A stretch of DNA of 64,000 nucleotides from Vibrio sp. D404a (GCF_030248535.1 NZ_JAHGAJ010000003.1:1-64000), one strand, 5' to 3'. Positions 17,787-26,129 are shown, numbered from the stretch's first letter. Notes: generated by a model not told the origin, from the letters alone. Program-made: numbers and translations.

Positions 17787-18335
17787 ATGGTGATATTCCT
17801 TAATGGTACGTCGAGTTCAGGCAAAACGACACTGAGTCATGCTCTTCAGAATGCATTGGCAGATGTCTATATGCATGTCTCAGTGGATACCTACTTGTCT
17901 CAGATCGCACCGTGCGATTTGAATAACCCGAGTTTGATGGAGGAGAGGTTCCCCAAAATTGTCGCAGGTTTTCATGAATCTGCCGCAGCGATCGCGCGCG
18001 CGGGCAACAATGTAATTGTGGATTATGTATTACAGCAGCCAGAGTGGTTGAGTGATTGTATTAGAGCATTTTCTGGCTTGCCGGTGGTGTTTGTTGGTGT
18101 GCACTGCCCACTCGAAACCTTGGAAGAGCGAGAGGCGACAAGAGGTGATCGTAAAATTGGTGCAGCACGTTTTCAGTTGAGCCGGGTGCATCAACATGGG
18201 CTCTATGACCTTGAGTTAGACACGTCCCGTTTAAGCACTGAAGCCTGTGTTGAGAAAATTCAATGGTATTTAACATCAGGCGCACAACCCAGTGCATTTG
18301 ATCGACTTAGCGACGATTTGTCTTTTCCACGATGA
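17787..18335 (+). CDS. Chloramphenicol phosphotransferase-like P-loop kinase
   Basis: 182 residues, usual for the CPT-like family. The Walker A motif GTSSSGKTT stands at residues 7-15, a DTYL segment near 39-42 fits the catalytic acidic site, and VIVDYVLQQPEW is the Walker B-like strand. VFVGVHCPLETLEEREATRGDRKIGAARFQ matches the substrate and lid region of CPT-like proteins. Most homologues outside Streptomyces phosphorylate unknown small molecules, so resistance is not implied. The last 29 bases overlap the 3' end of the convergent LysR gene. Confidence 0.8.
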   Translation: MVIFLNGTSSSGKTTLSHALQNALADVYMHVSVDTYLSQIAPCDLNNPSLMEERFPKIVAGFHESAAAIARAGNNVIVDYVLQQPEWLSDCIRAFSGLPVVFVGVHCPLETLEEREATRGDRKIGAARFQLSRVHQHGLYDLELDTSRLSTEACVEKIQWYLTSGAQPSAFDRLSDDLSFPR

Positions 18336-19206
18336 AGTCAATGAGCAGTCGGACTTGTGATGGCAGATATGCTCGAGATGAATAATAAAGCCAGATAGGA
18401 ATCGACTCCCCCCAACAATGTTCTAATACCGGAATGATATTACCCTGCTTAAGTTCTTCTTCGAACATCCAGTTTCCCAAGCAAGTGATTCCAGCACCTA
18501 AAATCGTGGCTTCTTTAGCGGCAGAAAAGTTATTCACAACCAGGTTGCCTTTTGGCTCATGAAGTAGGGCATGCTCATTGAGTCTCAAGCGCCATTTGTG
18601 CATTTTCCCGGTCGTGATTGAGCGCACAGGTATGCATTTGTGACTCTTCAAGTCGTCTAGAGAACTAGGGGTACCAAATTTCTGGATGTAATCTCTTGAA
18701 GCATAAAGCCCAATTTCTGTATGTAAAATAGGTCTTCCAACTAAGCGAGAATCTTCATTGATCGCAGCTCCAACACCAAGGTCAAACCCTTCTTCTACTA
18801 GGCTTACATTCTTATCATCGAAGCTTAAGTCGCAAACCACATCAGGGTAAAGGTTCATAAAGTCAATGATGATAGGCAGGATGATGTCTTGGCCGATCGA
18901 ACTTGCAGGCAGGTTAACTTTGATCTTACCTGATATGTGGGAAGGGTCATCTGTGAGTTGGCTAATGACGTTTTGAATCGAGCTTACCGAGGGAGATAGG
19001 CTGGCGTATAGTTGTTCTCCTGCAGGAGTCAGGCTTAAAGAGTGAGAAGAGCGCAGAAAAAGTTTGGTCTGCCATTCTTGCTCTAATTTACCAATGGCTT
19101 TACTGACTGCAGGTGCTGATATGCCGAGCTCTCGAGCTGCTTTAGCAAAGCTTCCAAGTTTGGCGACTTGAATGAAAACCGGCAGCTGTGTAGGAATCGA
19201 TTTCAT
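18307..19206 (-). CDS. LysR-family transcriptional regulator, paralogue of the one at 5207
   Basis: 299 residues. The helix-turn-helix FAKAARELGISAPAVSKAIGKLE and LRSSHSLSLTPAGEQL closely match the LysR protein at 5207-6103, and similarity continues through the effector domain (DLGVGAAINEDSRLVGRPI) and C-terminus (FSRE/YLPSQVRLLIDF). It is divergent from the SnoaL-like and ankyrin gene pair beginning at 19359, and those are its likely targets. Its 3' end overlaps the kinase gene by 29 bases. Confidence 0.9.
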   Translation of the reverse strand: MKSIPTQLPVFIQVAKLGSFAKAARELGISAPAVSKAIGKLEQEWQTKLFLRSSHSLSLTPAGEQLYASLSPSVSSIQNVISQLTDDPSHISGKIKVNLPASSIGQDIILPIIIDFMNLYPDVVCDLSFDDKNVSLVEEGFDLGVGAAINEDSRLVGRPILHTEIGLYASRDYIQKFGTPSSLDDLKSHKCIPVRSITTGKMHKWRLRLNEHALLHEPKGNLVVNNFSAAKEATILGAGITCLGNWMFEEELKQGNIIPVLEHCWGESIPIWLYYSSRAYLPSQVRLLIDFIVEKTNRR

Positions 19207-19358
19207 TAACTTTTGGTTATTTATAAAGTAATTAATGTCAGGCTACAGGTTATGACAAACCTCGTCAATAATGGACCTAGTTATGCAACGGAGTCCGCTT
19301 AAACTTTCTCATAGCGGGCTCTCTAATTCATCAGTTATTGATAGGGCTCGTCATCGCT

Positions 19359-19856
19359 ATGTTAAAACAACTTACCACACTTATTTTTAGTTTTCTGATC
19401 GCAGTATCAGCCGCTCACGCCAACAATGATCTCAATTCACTTAGCACGACATACGATGCAAAAGCACGTTATGAGATGAGCGAAAATGATGTTAAAAGTT
19501 TTGTTTATCAGTGGTTTGCTGCATTTGACCATCAGCGAGAGTCTGGTTACTTCGTTAATCGCATCGCACAGCCAGTTAACATGCAATACCCGGGAACGCC
19601 TATCAATTCTGTAGAAGCATTCTTAGCTTGGTATCAAGGTGTGACAGATAGCATCATTTGGAATAGCCATGACATCGTTAGCATGGATGTGCAAGGCGAC
19701 CAGGTATCTGGTTGGACGGTTTCTTATGACGTTCGTTGGCAAGCAACATCAAAAACTAAAGAGAAGTTCGACATGATGGTTCATCAAGAGCTTGAAGTTA
19801 TCCGTGTTGGCGACGCTTTAAAACTGGCTAAGTTAGAAGCGACAGTCGTCGAGTAA
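19359..19856 (+). CDS. Exported NTF2/SnoaL-like fold protein
   Basis: 165 residues from ATG 19359; a TTG at 19338 would add seven residues before the signal peptide and is unlikely. The signal peptide MLKQLTTLIFSFLIAVSAAHA is followed by a small domain with the NTF2-like layout (VKSFVYQWFAAFDHQ; SVEAFLAWYQGV; VSGWTVSYDVRWQ). Such domains bind small hydrophobic ligands or act as isomerases; no catalytic residue is certain here. The ankyrin gene starts 10 bases after its stop, so the two are co-transcribed. Confidence 0.72.
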   Translation: MLKQLTTLIFSFLIAVSAAHANNDLNSLSTTYDAKARYEMSENDVKSFVYQWFAAFDHQRESGYFVNRIAQPVNMQYPGTPINSVEAFLAWYQGVTDSIIWNSHDIVSMDVQGDQVSGWTVSYDVRWQATSKTKEKFDMMVHQELEVIRVGDALKLAKLEATVVE

Positions 19857-19866
19857 GGAGATTACT

Positions 19867-20310
19867 ATGAAAAAGTTCGCGGTTCTATTTTCTGTATTTG
19901 CCGTTTCGATCGGAGCAGCATTTCAAGTGTTCTGTGCTGATACGATTCATCTTGCTGCTTACCATGGTGATGAAGCTAAAGTGATTGAGTTGTTGGAAAC
20001 CAACCCAGATCCTGATGCGCGAGATTCTTACGGCGGCACAGCACTGCACGCAGCCATGTTCCAAGATAACACTCGAATCGTTGAGCTTCTGATTGATGCT
20101 GGATTTGATGTGAATGCCGTTGGTCCAAGAAACGGCTACACACCTCTGCACGATGCAGTATGGGGGAACAACCTTCCAGCATTGAAAATCTTAGTGGCGA
20201 ATGGCGGTGATATTACGATTGAAGGTTTGGATGGTAATACGCCACTTGAGAAGGCCATCGACGAGAATAAATCCGATATCGTTGCTTATTTAAAAAGTAT
20301 TGAGAAGTAG
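19867..20310 (+). CDS. Exported ankyrin-repeat protein
   Basis: 147 residues with a signal peptide (MKKFAVLFSVFAVSIGAAFQVFCA) and four ankyrin repeats covering the rest: DTIHLAAYHGDEAKVIELLE, GGTALHAAMFQDNTRIVELLIDAG, NGYTPLHDAVWGNNLPALKILVANG and GNTPLEKAIDENKSDIVAYL. AAGGAG precedes the ATG. It lies 10 bases after the SnoaL-like gene. Periplasmic ankyrin proteins in other bacteria support oxidative-stress enzymes such as catalase. A chaperone-like or binding role for the partner gene is a guess. Confidence 0.86.
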   Translation: MKKFAVLFSVFAVSIGAAFQVFCADTIHLAAYHGDEAKVIELLETNPDPDARDSYGGTALHAAMFQDNTRIVELLIDAGFDVNAVGPRNGYTPLHDAVWGNNLPALKILVANGGDITIEGLDGNTPLEKAIDENKSDIVAYLKSIEK

Positions 20311-20332
20311 GTTGGTGATGATAATGGAACCA

Positions 20333-20737
20333 TTAAACCCATAGAAATGCATTAATGCGCTCAAACTCTTTTAAAGCTATGGCATCAGCCGCTATTTCAA
20401 CGGCGGCTGACTCCAAAGCATGCCACTCAATATCTTCTGCTTCATAAGGTTTAATTTCACCATCCCAGCCAGCAACGATAAAATAGTGTATGAGCTGCAG
20501 TTCTTGCGTGGGGTGGTAGAGCGAGCATAAATACTGGAAGTTGGTCGGCGTTACATCGAGCTCCTCTTTCACTTCTCTCATCAAGGCTTGAACTTGGGTC
20601 TCACCATCTTCGATATGGCCACCGGGAATAGTGATTAAGCCCGGATCGGTCTCTTTGTCCTTACTTCGTTTTTCTAACAGTATTTTGTCTCCATCTAACA
20701 TAATAAAAGAGACGCATTCGTGGGTTCTCAAAGTCAC
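20333..20737 (-). CDS. Nudix hydrolase
   Basis: 134 residues starting at GTG 20737, with AAGGAA just upstream. The Nudix box is complete: GGHIEDGETQVQALMREVKEEL near 38-59 (Gx5Ex7REUxEExxx). The family hydrolyses nucleoside diphosphates linked to another moiety, for sanitation or signalling, with Mg2+ held by the box glutamates. It follows the small membrane protein gene by 27 bases in the same direction. Substrate unknown. Confidence 0.9.
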   Translation of the reverse strand: MTLRTHECVSFIMLDGDKILLEKRSKDKETDPGLITIPGGHIEDGETQVQALMREVKEELDVTPTNFQYLCSLYHPTQELQLIHYFIVAGWDGEIKPYEAEDIEWHALESAAVEIAADAIALKEFERINAFLWV

Positions 20738-20764
20738 AATTCCTTCTGGGTGTTTGTTTTAATC

Positions 20765-21043
20765 TTACGTGCGCGTTCTGCGCTTGGCTTCTTTTTGATA
20801 TGAAGATTCGGAGTACAGCCAAATTCCCCAAAACGCAAAGAACATACCGACCGTATAGAAGATGTAGTTAGGCGCATTTTCAGAGAGGAACTGACTAATA
20901 CTGTGAGCGTCTGAAGATGGGTAAAACAGAGCCACATTCAAGGCGGAATATACGAAGCCTGCTGTCAAAGTCGACTGTAACAACCACTTTAAGCATCCCT
21001 TCTTTCGTAACTTTCCCCAACTATCAAATTTTTTACTGTTCAT
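20765..21043 (-). CDS. Small two-helix inner-membrane protein, unknown function
   Basis: 92 residues with two predicted membrane helices (LLQSTLTAGFVYSALNVALF near 20-39 and YIFYTVGMFFAFWGIWLY near 61-78), a basic N-terminus (KLRKKGCLKW) and a basic C-terminal tail (KEAKRRTRT), so both ends are probably cytoplasmic. AAAGGA precedes the ATG. The Nudix gene follows 27 bases downstream. I do not recognise the family. Confidence 0.75.
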   Translation of the reverse strand: MNSKKFDSWGKLRKKGCLKWLLQSTLTAGFVYSALNVALFYPSSDAHSISQFLSENAPNYIFYTVGMFFAFWGIWLYSESSYQKEAKRRTRT

Positions 21044-21131
21044 TTTGAGTTCCTTTGATGGTTATTACTTCTAATATGCAAACCAAGGTGAGTTTAAATG
21101 TCATGTATATTGAATCGGTTTCAAACAGTAT

Positions 21132-22103
21132 CTATGTGTCTAGGGAAAACAGAGCACTTTCAACTTTCGACCATTGTTCCATAAATGGGATAAAGTCGCT
21201 TTGAGGGATGAACGCTAAAGCCGCGATATTGTTTTTCAAGAACACCTCTTCTAGCGCCCAAACATGATGATCAGCATAAACGGCCCAAGCCATTGCACCA
21301 TCATTAAGGTCGTATTGAGATAGTTGTTTGACAGACAGGTAACCCTTTAGAAAGGTCAATGATCTATCTGGCTCCATATTGAACATGTACATACAGGCTC
21401 TAGCTATCTCATAACTTGGAGGCATGTTTTGTACAAGGTCCCAATCAATGACATCGCTGACAGCACCGTTGGAGTCAAAAAATACGTTGAAGTGATGAAA
21501 GTCGCCGTGAATCAACTGCCTACTAGTTGATGGTGTATATGAATGAATAGCTTTTGAACTTTCCAGATAACGGCTCTGCTGCTTAACTCGCTTTAACATT
21601 AAGCCGTTCGCATCTAGTTTACTATCCGCTTTAATCGCAGTAGCTATTTCTCGCAGTCTATCTATCCAAGCATGCTTATCCCACGACAGTTCAATTGTTG
21701 GAAAGTCGTTCCCAGAAATAGAAGCGAGCTCTATATGTAAATTGGCAAGCGTTTTTCCTAACTGGTGAGCATGTAATTCTGATAACTCGCTCTTCTCAAC
21801 TAACCGACCTTGAGCTTCTGGAAACAACGCGTAGATGTCACCATCGAACTGACTAAAAGTATCTCCGTCACGAGTTAAAACTGGTGCAATGATAACCTTC
21901 AGGTTATTAGTGAGCCTATCAAGTAGTTTATGCTCACGCGTTATTTGTTCAATATTGCGAGTTCGATACTTTCTGAGGTAAAAGGTCTGTGATGAGTGGA
22001 CACGAAAGACAGTATTGGTCGCACCTATTGATAGTGGCTCGAGACTTGTGTTCTCGTCAATTTGGCTCCAATTTTCACGAACCTTTTGAATGAAATCAGT
22101 CAT
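21132..22103 (-). CDS. APH-family phosphotransferase (aminoglycoside/choline kinase fold)
   Basis: 323 residues. The kinase catalytic loop HGDFHHFNVFFD near 217-228 and the metal-binding DVIDWD near 236-241 (Brenner motif and DxD) are intact, and the N-lobe (FYLRKYRTR) holds the lysine. Such proteins phosphorylate small molecules such as homoserine, choline, methylthioribose or, for SrkA-like members, proteins. A drug-resistance role is not suggested by context. A GGA eight bases before the ATG supports the start. The DUF523 gene lies 41 bases upstream, so the two probably share a transcript. Confidence 0.85.
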   Translation of the reverse strand: MTDFIQKVRENWSQIDENTSLEPLSIGATNTVFRVHSSQTFYLRKYRTRNIEQITREHKLLDRLTNNLKVIIAPVLTRDGDTFSQFDGDIYALFPEAQGRLVEKSELSELHAHQLGKTLANLHIELASISGNDFPTIELSWDKHAWIDRLREIATAIKADSKLDANGLMLKRVKQQSRYLESSKAIHSYTPSTSRQLIHGDFHHFNVFFDSNGAVSDVIDWDLVQNMPPSYEIARACMYMFNMEPDRSLTFLKGYLSVKQLSQYDLNDGAMAWAVYADHHVWALEEVFLKNNIAALAFIPQSDFIPFMEQWSKVESALFSLDT

Positions 22104-22144
22104 AGCTCAATCCATCACGGTTAACACCTTAGCTAAAACCTTTA

Positions 22145-22669
22145 TCATGATTGTTCCTTCATCGTGTTGTTGCTATTAGGTTTGGTTGTATGAACCAAGA
22201 TAGTACGAAGCTCTGCTATCGTATTCTGGCTAAATACCTTGATGCCATTCCGCTCTAACAACGTAGCGGTGACTCCTGAACCATCGATTTTGGTTCCGCT
22301 AAACGTACCATCGTAAATATTAGAGCTGCCACAGGATGGGCTACCTTCAGCTAACACCGCATACTTGATTTGCTGCTTTTGACATAGCTTTAAGGCGTTC
22401 TCAGCACCAGCTACAAATAGAGCGGTAACATCGATGTTATCGTCGCCGACAACGCTCGCCAAACCGTCTAGTACATCGATGCCTTTTCCTGCAATGATTT
22501 CAGCTGGTGGTCTGGGAGTCGGAAGTCCCGCTGATACTTCTGGGCAAAAAATCACAAGCTCTAGGTTTGATTTAAGCCATTCAAAATCAGCTTCAGGTAT
22601 GGACAAACAACTAGCGTTGTAACGAACTTTATTCCCCATTAGACACGAACTGACTAAAACTTTTTTCAC
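22145..22669 (-). CDS. DUF523 family protein (YbbK-like)
   Basis: 174 residues, from a GTG start at 22669 with GGAG six bases upstream. VSSCLMGNKVRYNA at the N-terminus, CPEVSAGLPTPRPPAEI near 42-58 and EGSPSCGSS near 107-115 are the conserved cysteine-containing motifs of DUF523. The family's function is unknown; its cysteines and glycine-rich loops suggest metal, cluster or nucleotide binding. It is followed by the APH-like kinase gene after 41 bases. Confidence 0.88.
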   Translation of the reverse strand: MKKVLVSSCLMGNKVRYNASCLSIPEADFEWLKSNLELVIFCPEVSAGLPTPRPPAEIIAGKGIDVLDGLASVVGDDNIDVTALFVAGAENALKLCQKQQIKYAVLAEGSPSCGSSNIYDGTFSGTKIDGSGVTATLLERNGIKVFSQNTIAELRTILVHTTKPNSNNTMKEQS

Positions 22670-22852
22670 CTAGGACTCCGTTGTGTTTGATAGCAATTAA
22701 CGTCGCTTCAAGTGTAAATTACATCACCATTTTACCTGAAATATAAAGGAGTAGCTTACTAACTCATTCAAATTAAGCCTCTATTAGTATTTTAAAAGAG
22801 CAACGTGTATCCATTGAGCTTGCTCATTGCTCATCAAGCCACAACGAGTACG

Positions 22853-23497
22853 TTACGGATTTACCAACGATCCAAAGCTTGGTTGTGTAGAGAGAGTTTC
22901 GAGAGTAATAACATCGAGTACTTCAGAGAAAGGGGAGCGCTGCATAAAATCTGCAATGTTATTGTTTTCAACCTCGTTAAAGATGGCGCTATGACGAAAC
23001 TGAACGTAATCCAATGCGACGTGAAGGTATAAATTGGCGAGATTAGGTTGCAGGTAGGAATCGATACCTGGGGGATTTAACTGCTGGTTTAACCTTTTTA
23101 AGGCCAATGTTACGCCCTTTTCACCACGTGCAATTAACTCGTTCGACTCGTCGGTATAGCGCTTTAATGCAGCACTTCTAAACGCAATCTCCATCAGTGT
23201 TTTTGCAAAACCTAGCTGGCTGACCTGATCAACGTTTAGATAGTCGATAGGGATTAGATCTTCAGGCTGGCTGACTTCGATTAGATGTTGGCAAATACAT
23301 AGGCTCTCGGAAAGGGTGATACCCTCTTTGGTGACTAATGTTGGGATCAAACAAAACGGGTTTGCGTCTATCAGCTCTGCAGGAGATGCCCAAGGGTCGA
23401 CCCATTCGAGGGATAAAGAGGAGCTTTTCGTAAGGAGAGCGGTCGCGACTACAGCGCGCGAAAATGGGGATGTATCATTGAGATAGAGTTTCATCAT
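22853..23497 (-). CDS. Glutathione S-transferase family protein
   Basis: About 214 residues from ATG 23497 (MMKLYLNDTSPFSRAVV), preceded by AAAGGA. A longer reading from 23581 overlaps the upstream gene and adds non-family sequence, so the short start is chosen. The N-terminal thioredoxin fold (SPFSRAVVATALL, LIPTLV, TLSESLCICQHLIE with the ES pair for glutathione) is clear; the C-terminal helical domain is less conserved. It lies eight bases after the MFS transporter gene, in one operon, suggesting a detoxification and export pair. Confidence 0.82.
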   Translation of the reverse strand: MMKLYLNDTSPFSRAVVATALLTKSSSLSLEWVDPWASPAELIDANPFCLIPTLVTKEGITLSESLCICQHLIEVSQPEDLIPIDYLNVDQVSQLGFAKTLMEIAFRSAALKRYTDESNELIARGEKGVTLALKRLNQQLNPPGIDSYLQPNLANLYLHVALDYVQFRHSAIFNEVENNNIADFMQRSPFSEVLDVITLETLSTQPSFGSLVNP

Positions 23498-23504
23498 TAA
23501 TCCT

Positions 23505-24716
23505 TTAATGGCGATTTTCGATTGGGGATGGTGATTCAACTTGAGCCCGTGTAGATGTGAACGAGATACAAAGCGCAGCAATGATTAGTGCTAATGTCGA
23601 CACTAAAAACAGCTGAGCGTAGGTTGCGCCTTGGCTCAAAAGATAGGCCATTAGGAAACCTACAACACCTTGTGACAGTGCAAAAGAGAGTGTCATTAAC
23701 CCCCAAGCCTTAGTGTGCAGCTCATAGCCAACACACTCCAATGTATAAGTTGAAACAAGCATTACAGTGACTGGCGTAAACATTCCGACCAAAATTGACG
23801 ACACAAGCAGGGCACTAGGGTGGATGCTGATTAACGGAAGTCCAACGCCAATTGCCTTGAACAAAAAAGCGATACACAGGGTGAATTTTATTCCTTGTTT
23901 GTCTGCGAACATGCCGATCAGCATAGGGCCGACAGCGGCTCCCACGCCAAACGCAGCCCAGAAAAATCCTCCCGCACCAAAGGGCATACCTATATCTCTT
24001 ACGATGTAGTCGACCCAAAACAAGGTATGGGGGAGATAGCCAATGGCATCGAACGTGTAAGCGATAAAAACGAACAACACGCAATGGCGCTGAGATGTGC
24101 TTAATTGAGAGAAAGACGCCTTGATGTAGCTTGCGCTTGAAGGAGAGGGAACTGTTTCCCAAGCATTCCAACTTAATAGTGTCGCTATGAAGGTAATGAA
24201 CCCCATACCGAGCCAAGTCGACGTGACACTGGCGCTAATCAGTATTGGAATCAAAGTGCCTGACAACATGGCGCCAATCCCAAGGCCAGAAAATACCACG
24301 CTACTGGTTCGACTTTTGGTTTGTGGCGAGACTTTTCTCAGGATCATTGGTGGCGCGAGAATCATCAATAGCGCACCCATTGTGCCCGCCAAGGTTCTCC
24401 ATATGTAAAACCAAGTAATAGGGGCTTGTTCAAAAGCACAAGCGAAGTAGCTCATAGTACTGATGACCATCGCTGTTCGCACAAGGTGACCTGAACTAAA
24501 AAACCGGAGTAGGTAGCTCGCTAACGGTGCACCTAGAAGGTAACCAATAAGAGTGGAAACACCTAAGTAGGCGGCTTGGTCTTGATTGAACCATCCATGC
24601 TGTATTAATGCCGGCATTAAAGCGATATACGCGAATCGACCGATACCGACGCCGACCAAAGTGGCCGCCAGCCCAGCTAGGCTATTGCGATTTATGAAAT
24701 GGGCATTGTCCGTCAT
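23505..24716 (-). CDS. YbfB/YjiJ-family MFS transporter
   Basis: 403 residues with about 12 membrane helices. The start (LAGLAATLVGVGIGRFAYIALMPALI) and the LLGAPLASYLL segment match the YbfB/YjiJ group of major facilitator proteins, and helix 7 onward (YLPHTLFWVDYIVRD) fits too. Substrates are not established for the group. The GST gene follows after eight bases, so the two are co-transcribed. Confidence 0.85.
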   Translation of the reverse strand: MTDNAHFINRNSLAGLAATLVGVGIGRFAYIALMPALIQHGWFNQDQAAYLGVSTLIGYLLGAPLASYLLRFFSSGHLVRTAMVISTMSYFACAFEQAPITWFYIWRTLAGTMGALLMILAPPMILRKVSPQTKSRTSSVVFSGLGIGAMLSGTLIPILISASVTSTWLGMGFITFIATLLSWNAWETVPSPSSASYIKASFSQLSTSQRHCVLFVFIAYTFDAIGYLPHTLFWVDYIVRDIGMPFGAGGFFWAAFGVGAAVGPMLIGMFADKQGIKFTLCIAFLFKAIGVGLPLISIHPSALLVSSILVGMFTPVTVMLVSTYTLECVGYELHTKAWGLMTLSFALSQGVVGFLMAYLLSQGATYAQLFLVSTLALIIAALCISFTSTRAQVESPSPIENRH

Positions 24717-24855
24717 TCTGGCTCGATACTTTGATGCATGGGATTAGATTGTGACAGTAACCCTAACACAGTGCATTTGGGCTTTAGTGGCAGTAGCGTG
24801 ACGGATAGTTGGCCAGCGGCAGCTACTTTTTAGATAAGAGCGTTTGATTGTTAGT

Positions 24856-24890
24856 TTAATTTAGCTTTCGAGATGGGAAAGCTAAATTAA
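24856..24890. terminator. Perfect 14-bp hairpin
   Basis: TTAATTTAGCTTTC at 24856-24869 pairs with GAAAGCTAAATTAA at 24877-24890 around a seven-base loop. It may end the leftward SnoaL-like transcript. It may also be part of an intergenic RNA together with the hairpin at 24954. Confidence 0.55.
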
Positions 24891-24953
24891 GCTGGTGTTT
24901 TAATCGGCGATTGAGTAGTGATTAATGCTATTAGACTAAAGTCTAAGGAATGA

Positions 24954-24993
24954 GTGCGCTCACCTGAGAGATGGCGTTCGGAGCGCACGTTTT
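24954..24993 (+). terminator. Orphan rightward terminator-like hairpin with U-run
   Basis: GTGCGCTC at 24954-24961 pairs with GAGCGCAC at 24981-24988, followed by GTTTTT on the plus strand. Both flanking genes read leftward, so no rightward gene explains it. It could end a small rightward RNA from the 285-base gap, or be a leftward element without a U-run. Confidence 0.45.
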
Positions 24994-25001
24994 TCTGTGG
25001 T

Positions 25002-25544
25002 CTAGAAAACCCCATTTGAGTTTGCGATGTCTCCGCCACTGATAAGCGAATACAGTCTCATCGAAAAATCCAATGCTTGGATTGAATCCCAGTGCTCAAC
25101 AATTCTTCCATCTTCCAAGCGCCACTTATCAATAATGTTCATTCCTTTCTCGTCGTTCCCTCTGTCTTCTGCGTTTAATGTCGCGTGAGAGTGGAAAATA
25201 ACGTAGTCACCATCAACGTAGATGTGTTTTACGTCATAGGTATAGTCTGGGTACTCCTCAACGAACTCTTGTAGAAAGCCAACAAGGCCCGTAATTTTGT
25301 CTGGAAGATTTCGGTTGTGTTGAATGTATGAGCTGTCGTTGTAATGAGTTAGAACATAATCAAAATCATGATTGTTCATTATGTTCTGAACAAAGTCGGT
25401 AATGATCCTCGCATTGTTGAGCTCTTGCTCAGACCAATTGGATTTTTGTAGTGAAGGTAGGTCGATAATGATTTTATCTGAAGCCTGTGCGTAAGCAGCC
25501 GTGCTTGCCAATAAAAGGATAAATGAGGTCAGTGCTTTTAACAT
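25002..25544 (-). CDS. Exported SnoaL-like (NTF2-fold) protein
   Basis: 180 residues with a signal peptide (MLKALTSFILLLASTAAYA) and a SnoaL-type domain: ARIITDFVQNIMNNHDFDYVLTHYNDSSYIQHN near 48-80, VHSHATL-like strands, and DKWRLEDGRIVEHWDSIQ near 144-161, which is the family hallmark. Family members are aldol cyclases, isomerases or of unknown use. GGAG lies before the ATG. It is divergent from the HxlR regulator at 25693, a pairing commonly seen for SnoaL-like proteins, so that regulator likely controls it. Confidence 0.84.
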   Translation of the reverse strand: MLKALTSFILLLASTAAYAQASDKIIIDLPSLQKSNWSEQELNNARIITDFVQNIMNNHDFDYVLTHYNDSSYIQHNRNLPDKITGLVGFLQEFVEEYPDYTYDVKHIYVDGDYVIFHSHATLNAEDRGNDEKGMNIIDKWRLEDGRIVEHWDSIQALDFSMRLYSLISGGDIANSNGVF

Positions 25545-25589
25545 GGTTCACTCCGTTGTTTTTTTGTTTCTAGGTATACATTGATAACT

Positions 25590-25606
25590 ATAGTAATTAA
25601 TAGTAA
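25590..25606. promoter_or_regulatory. Tandem ATAGTAA repeats in the HxlR/SnoaL divergent region
   Basis: ATAGTAA is repeated at 25590-25596 and 25600-25606, exactly one helical turn apart, in the 148-base gap between the divergent SnoaL-like and HxlR genes. An HxlR operator is a possible reading; it rests on position only. Confidence 0.3.
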
Positions 25607-25692
25607 CCTATTGTACAAGAACGCACCGAAACATGCCCTAGGCACATTTTGGTAACTTATAGAGACAAATTCACCTTACTAGAGTGGAGTAA

Positions 25693-26076
25693 ATGATGGC
25701 GAAGCCAAAGTCAGACAGACGGACTTTTCATAACAATGAAGACTGCCCAATTCGAAACGTGGTCGCACATATCGGTGACAAATGGTCGTTGTTGATTTTG
25801 TTTGCGCTGGTAGACGGGGAAGACCGCTTCAATTCCCTTAAATCACGAATCGAAGGTATTTCGCAACGAATGCTGACCCAAACACTGAGGGATCTAGAGC
25901 GTGACGGTTATGTCAATCGTACCGTTTATCCGGAAGTGCCGGTTAAAGTTGAGTATTGTTTGACGGAGATGGGGAGAGAGATCGTCAAGCCATTATATCA
26001 ATTGGTGTCTTGGGCGGGGGACAATCAAGATAGTATTGAAAGAGCGCGCAGTGAATACGATGCGAAGAACGGATAA
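25693..26076 (+). CDS. HxlR-family transcriptional regulator
   Basis: 127 residues. CPIRNVVAHIGDKWSLLILFAL near 19-40, with the conserved redox-type cysteine at the start, and LTQTLRDLERDGYVNRTVYPEVPVKVEYCLTEMG near 65-98 are the complete HxlR winged helix. Some relatives sense electrophiles or disulfide stress through that cysteine. Two ATGs stand in tandem; the second, at 25696, is better spaced from GGAG. It is divergent from the SnoaL-like gene, its likely target. Confidence 0.93.
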   Translation: MMAKPKSDRRTFHNNEDCPIRNVVAHIGDKWSLLILFALVDGEDRFNSLKSRIEGISQRMLTQTLRDLERDGYVNRTVYPEVPVKVEYCLTEMGREIVKPLYQLVSWAGDNQDSIERARSEYDAKNG

Positions 26077-26105
26077 CTTTCAGAAAATTGAATTTTAGAC
26101 ATCAA

Positions 26106-26129
26106 AAAGGCCACTAGTGAGTGGCCTTT
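26106..26129. terminator. Bidirectional terminator
   Basis: AAAGGCCACT at 26106-26115 and AGTGGCCTTT at 26120-26129 form a perfect ten-base-pair stem with a four-base loop between the convergent HxlR and hypothetical genes. Confidence 0.82.

Noticed and set aside
19290-19321. Hairpin GAGTCCGCT/AGCGGGCTC before the SnoaL-like gene
   Set aside because: It could be an attenuator, but one mismatch, a long loop and no U-run leave it unsupported.
22805-23032. 75-codon plus-strand frame
   Set aside because: Antisense to the GST gene with no support.
23815-24216. 133-codon frame within the MFS gene
   Set aside because: Same strand, another frame, with no motif; a shadow.
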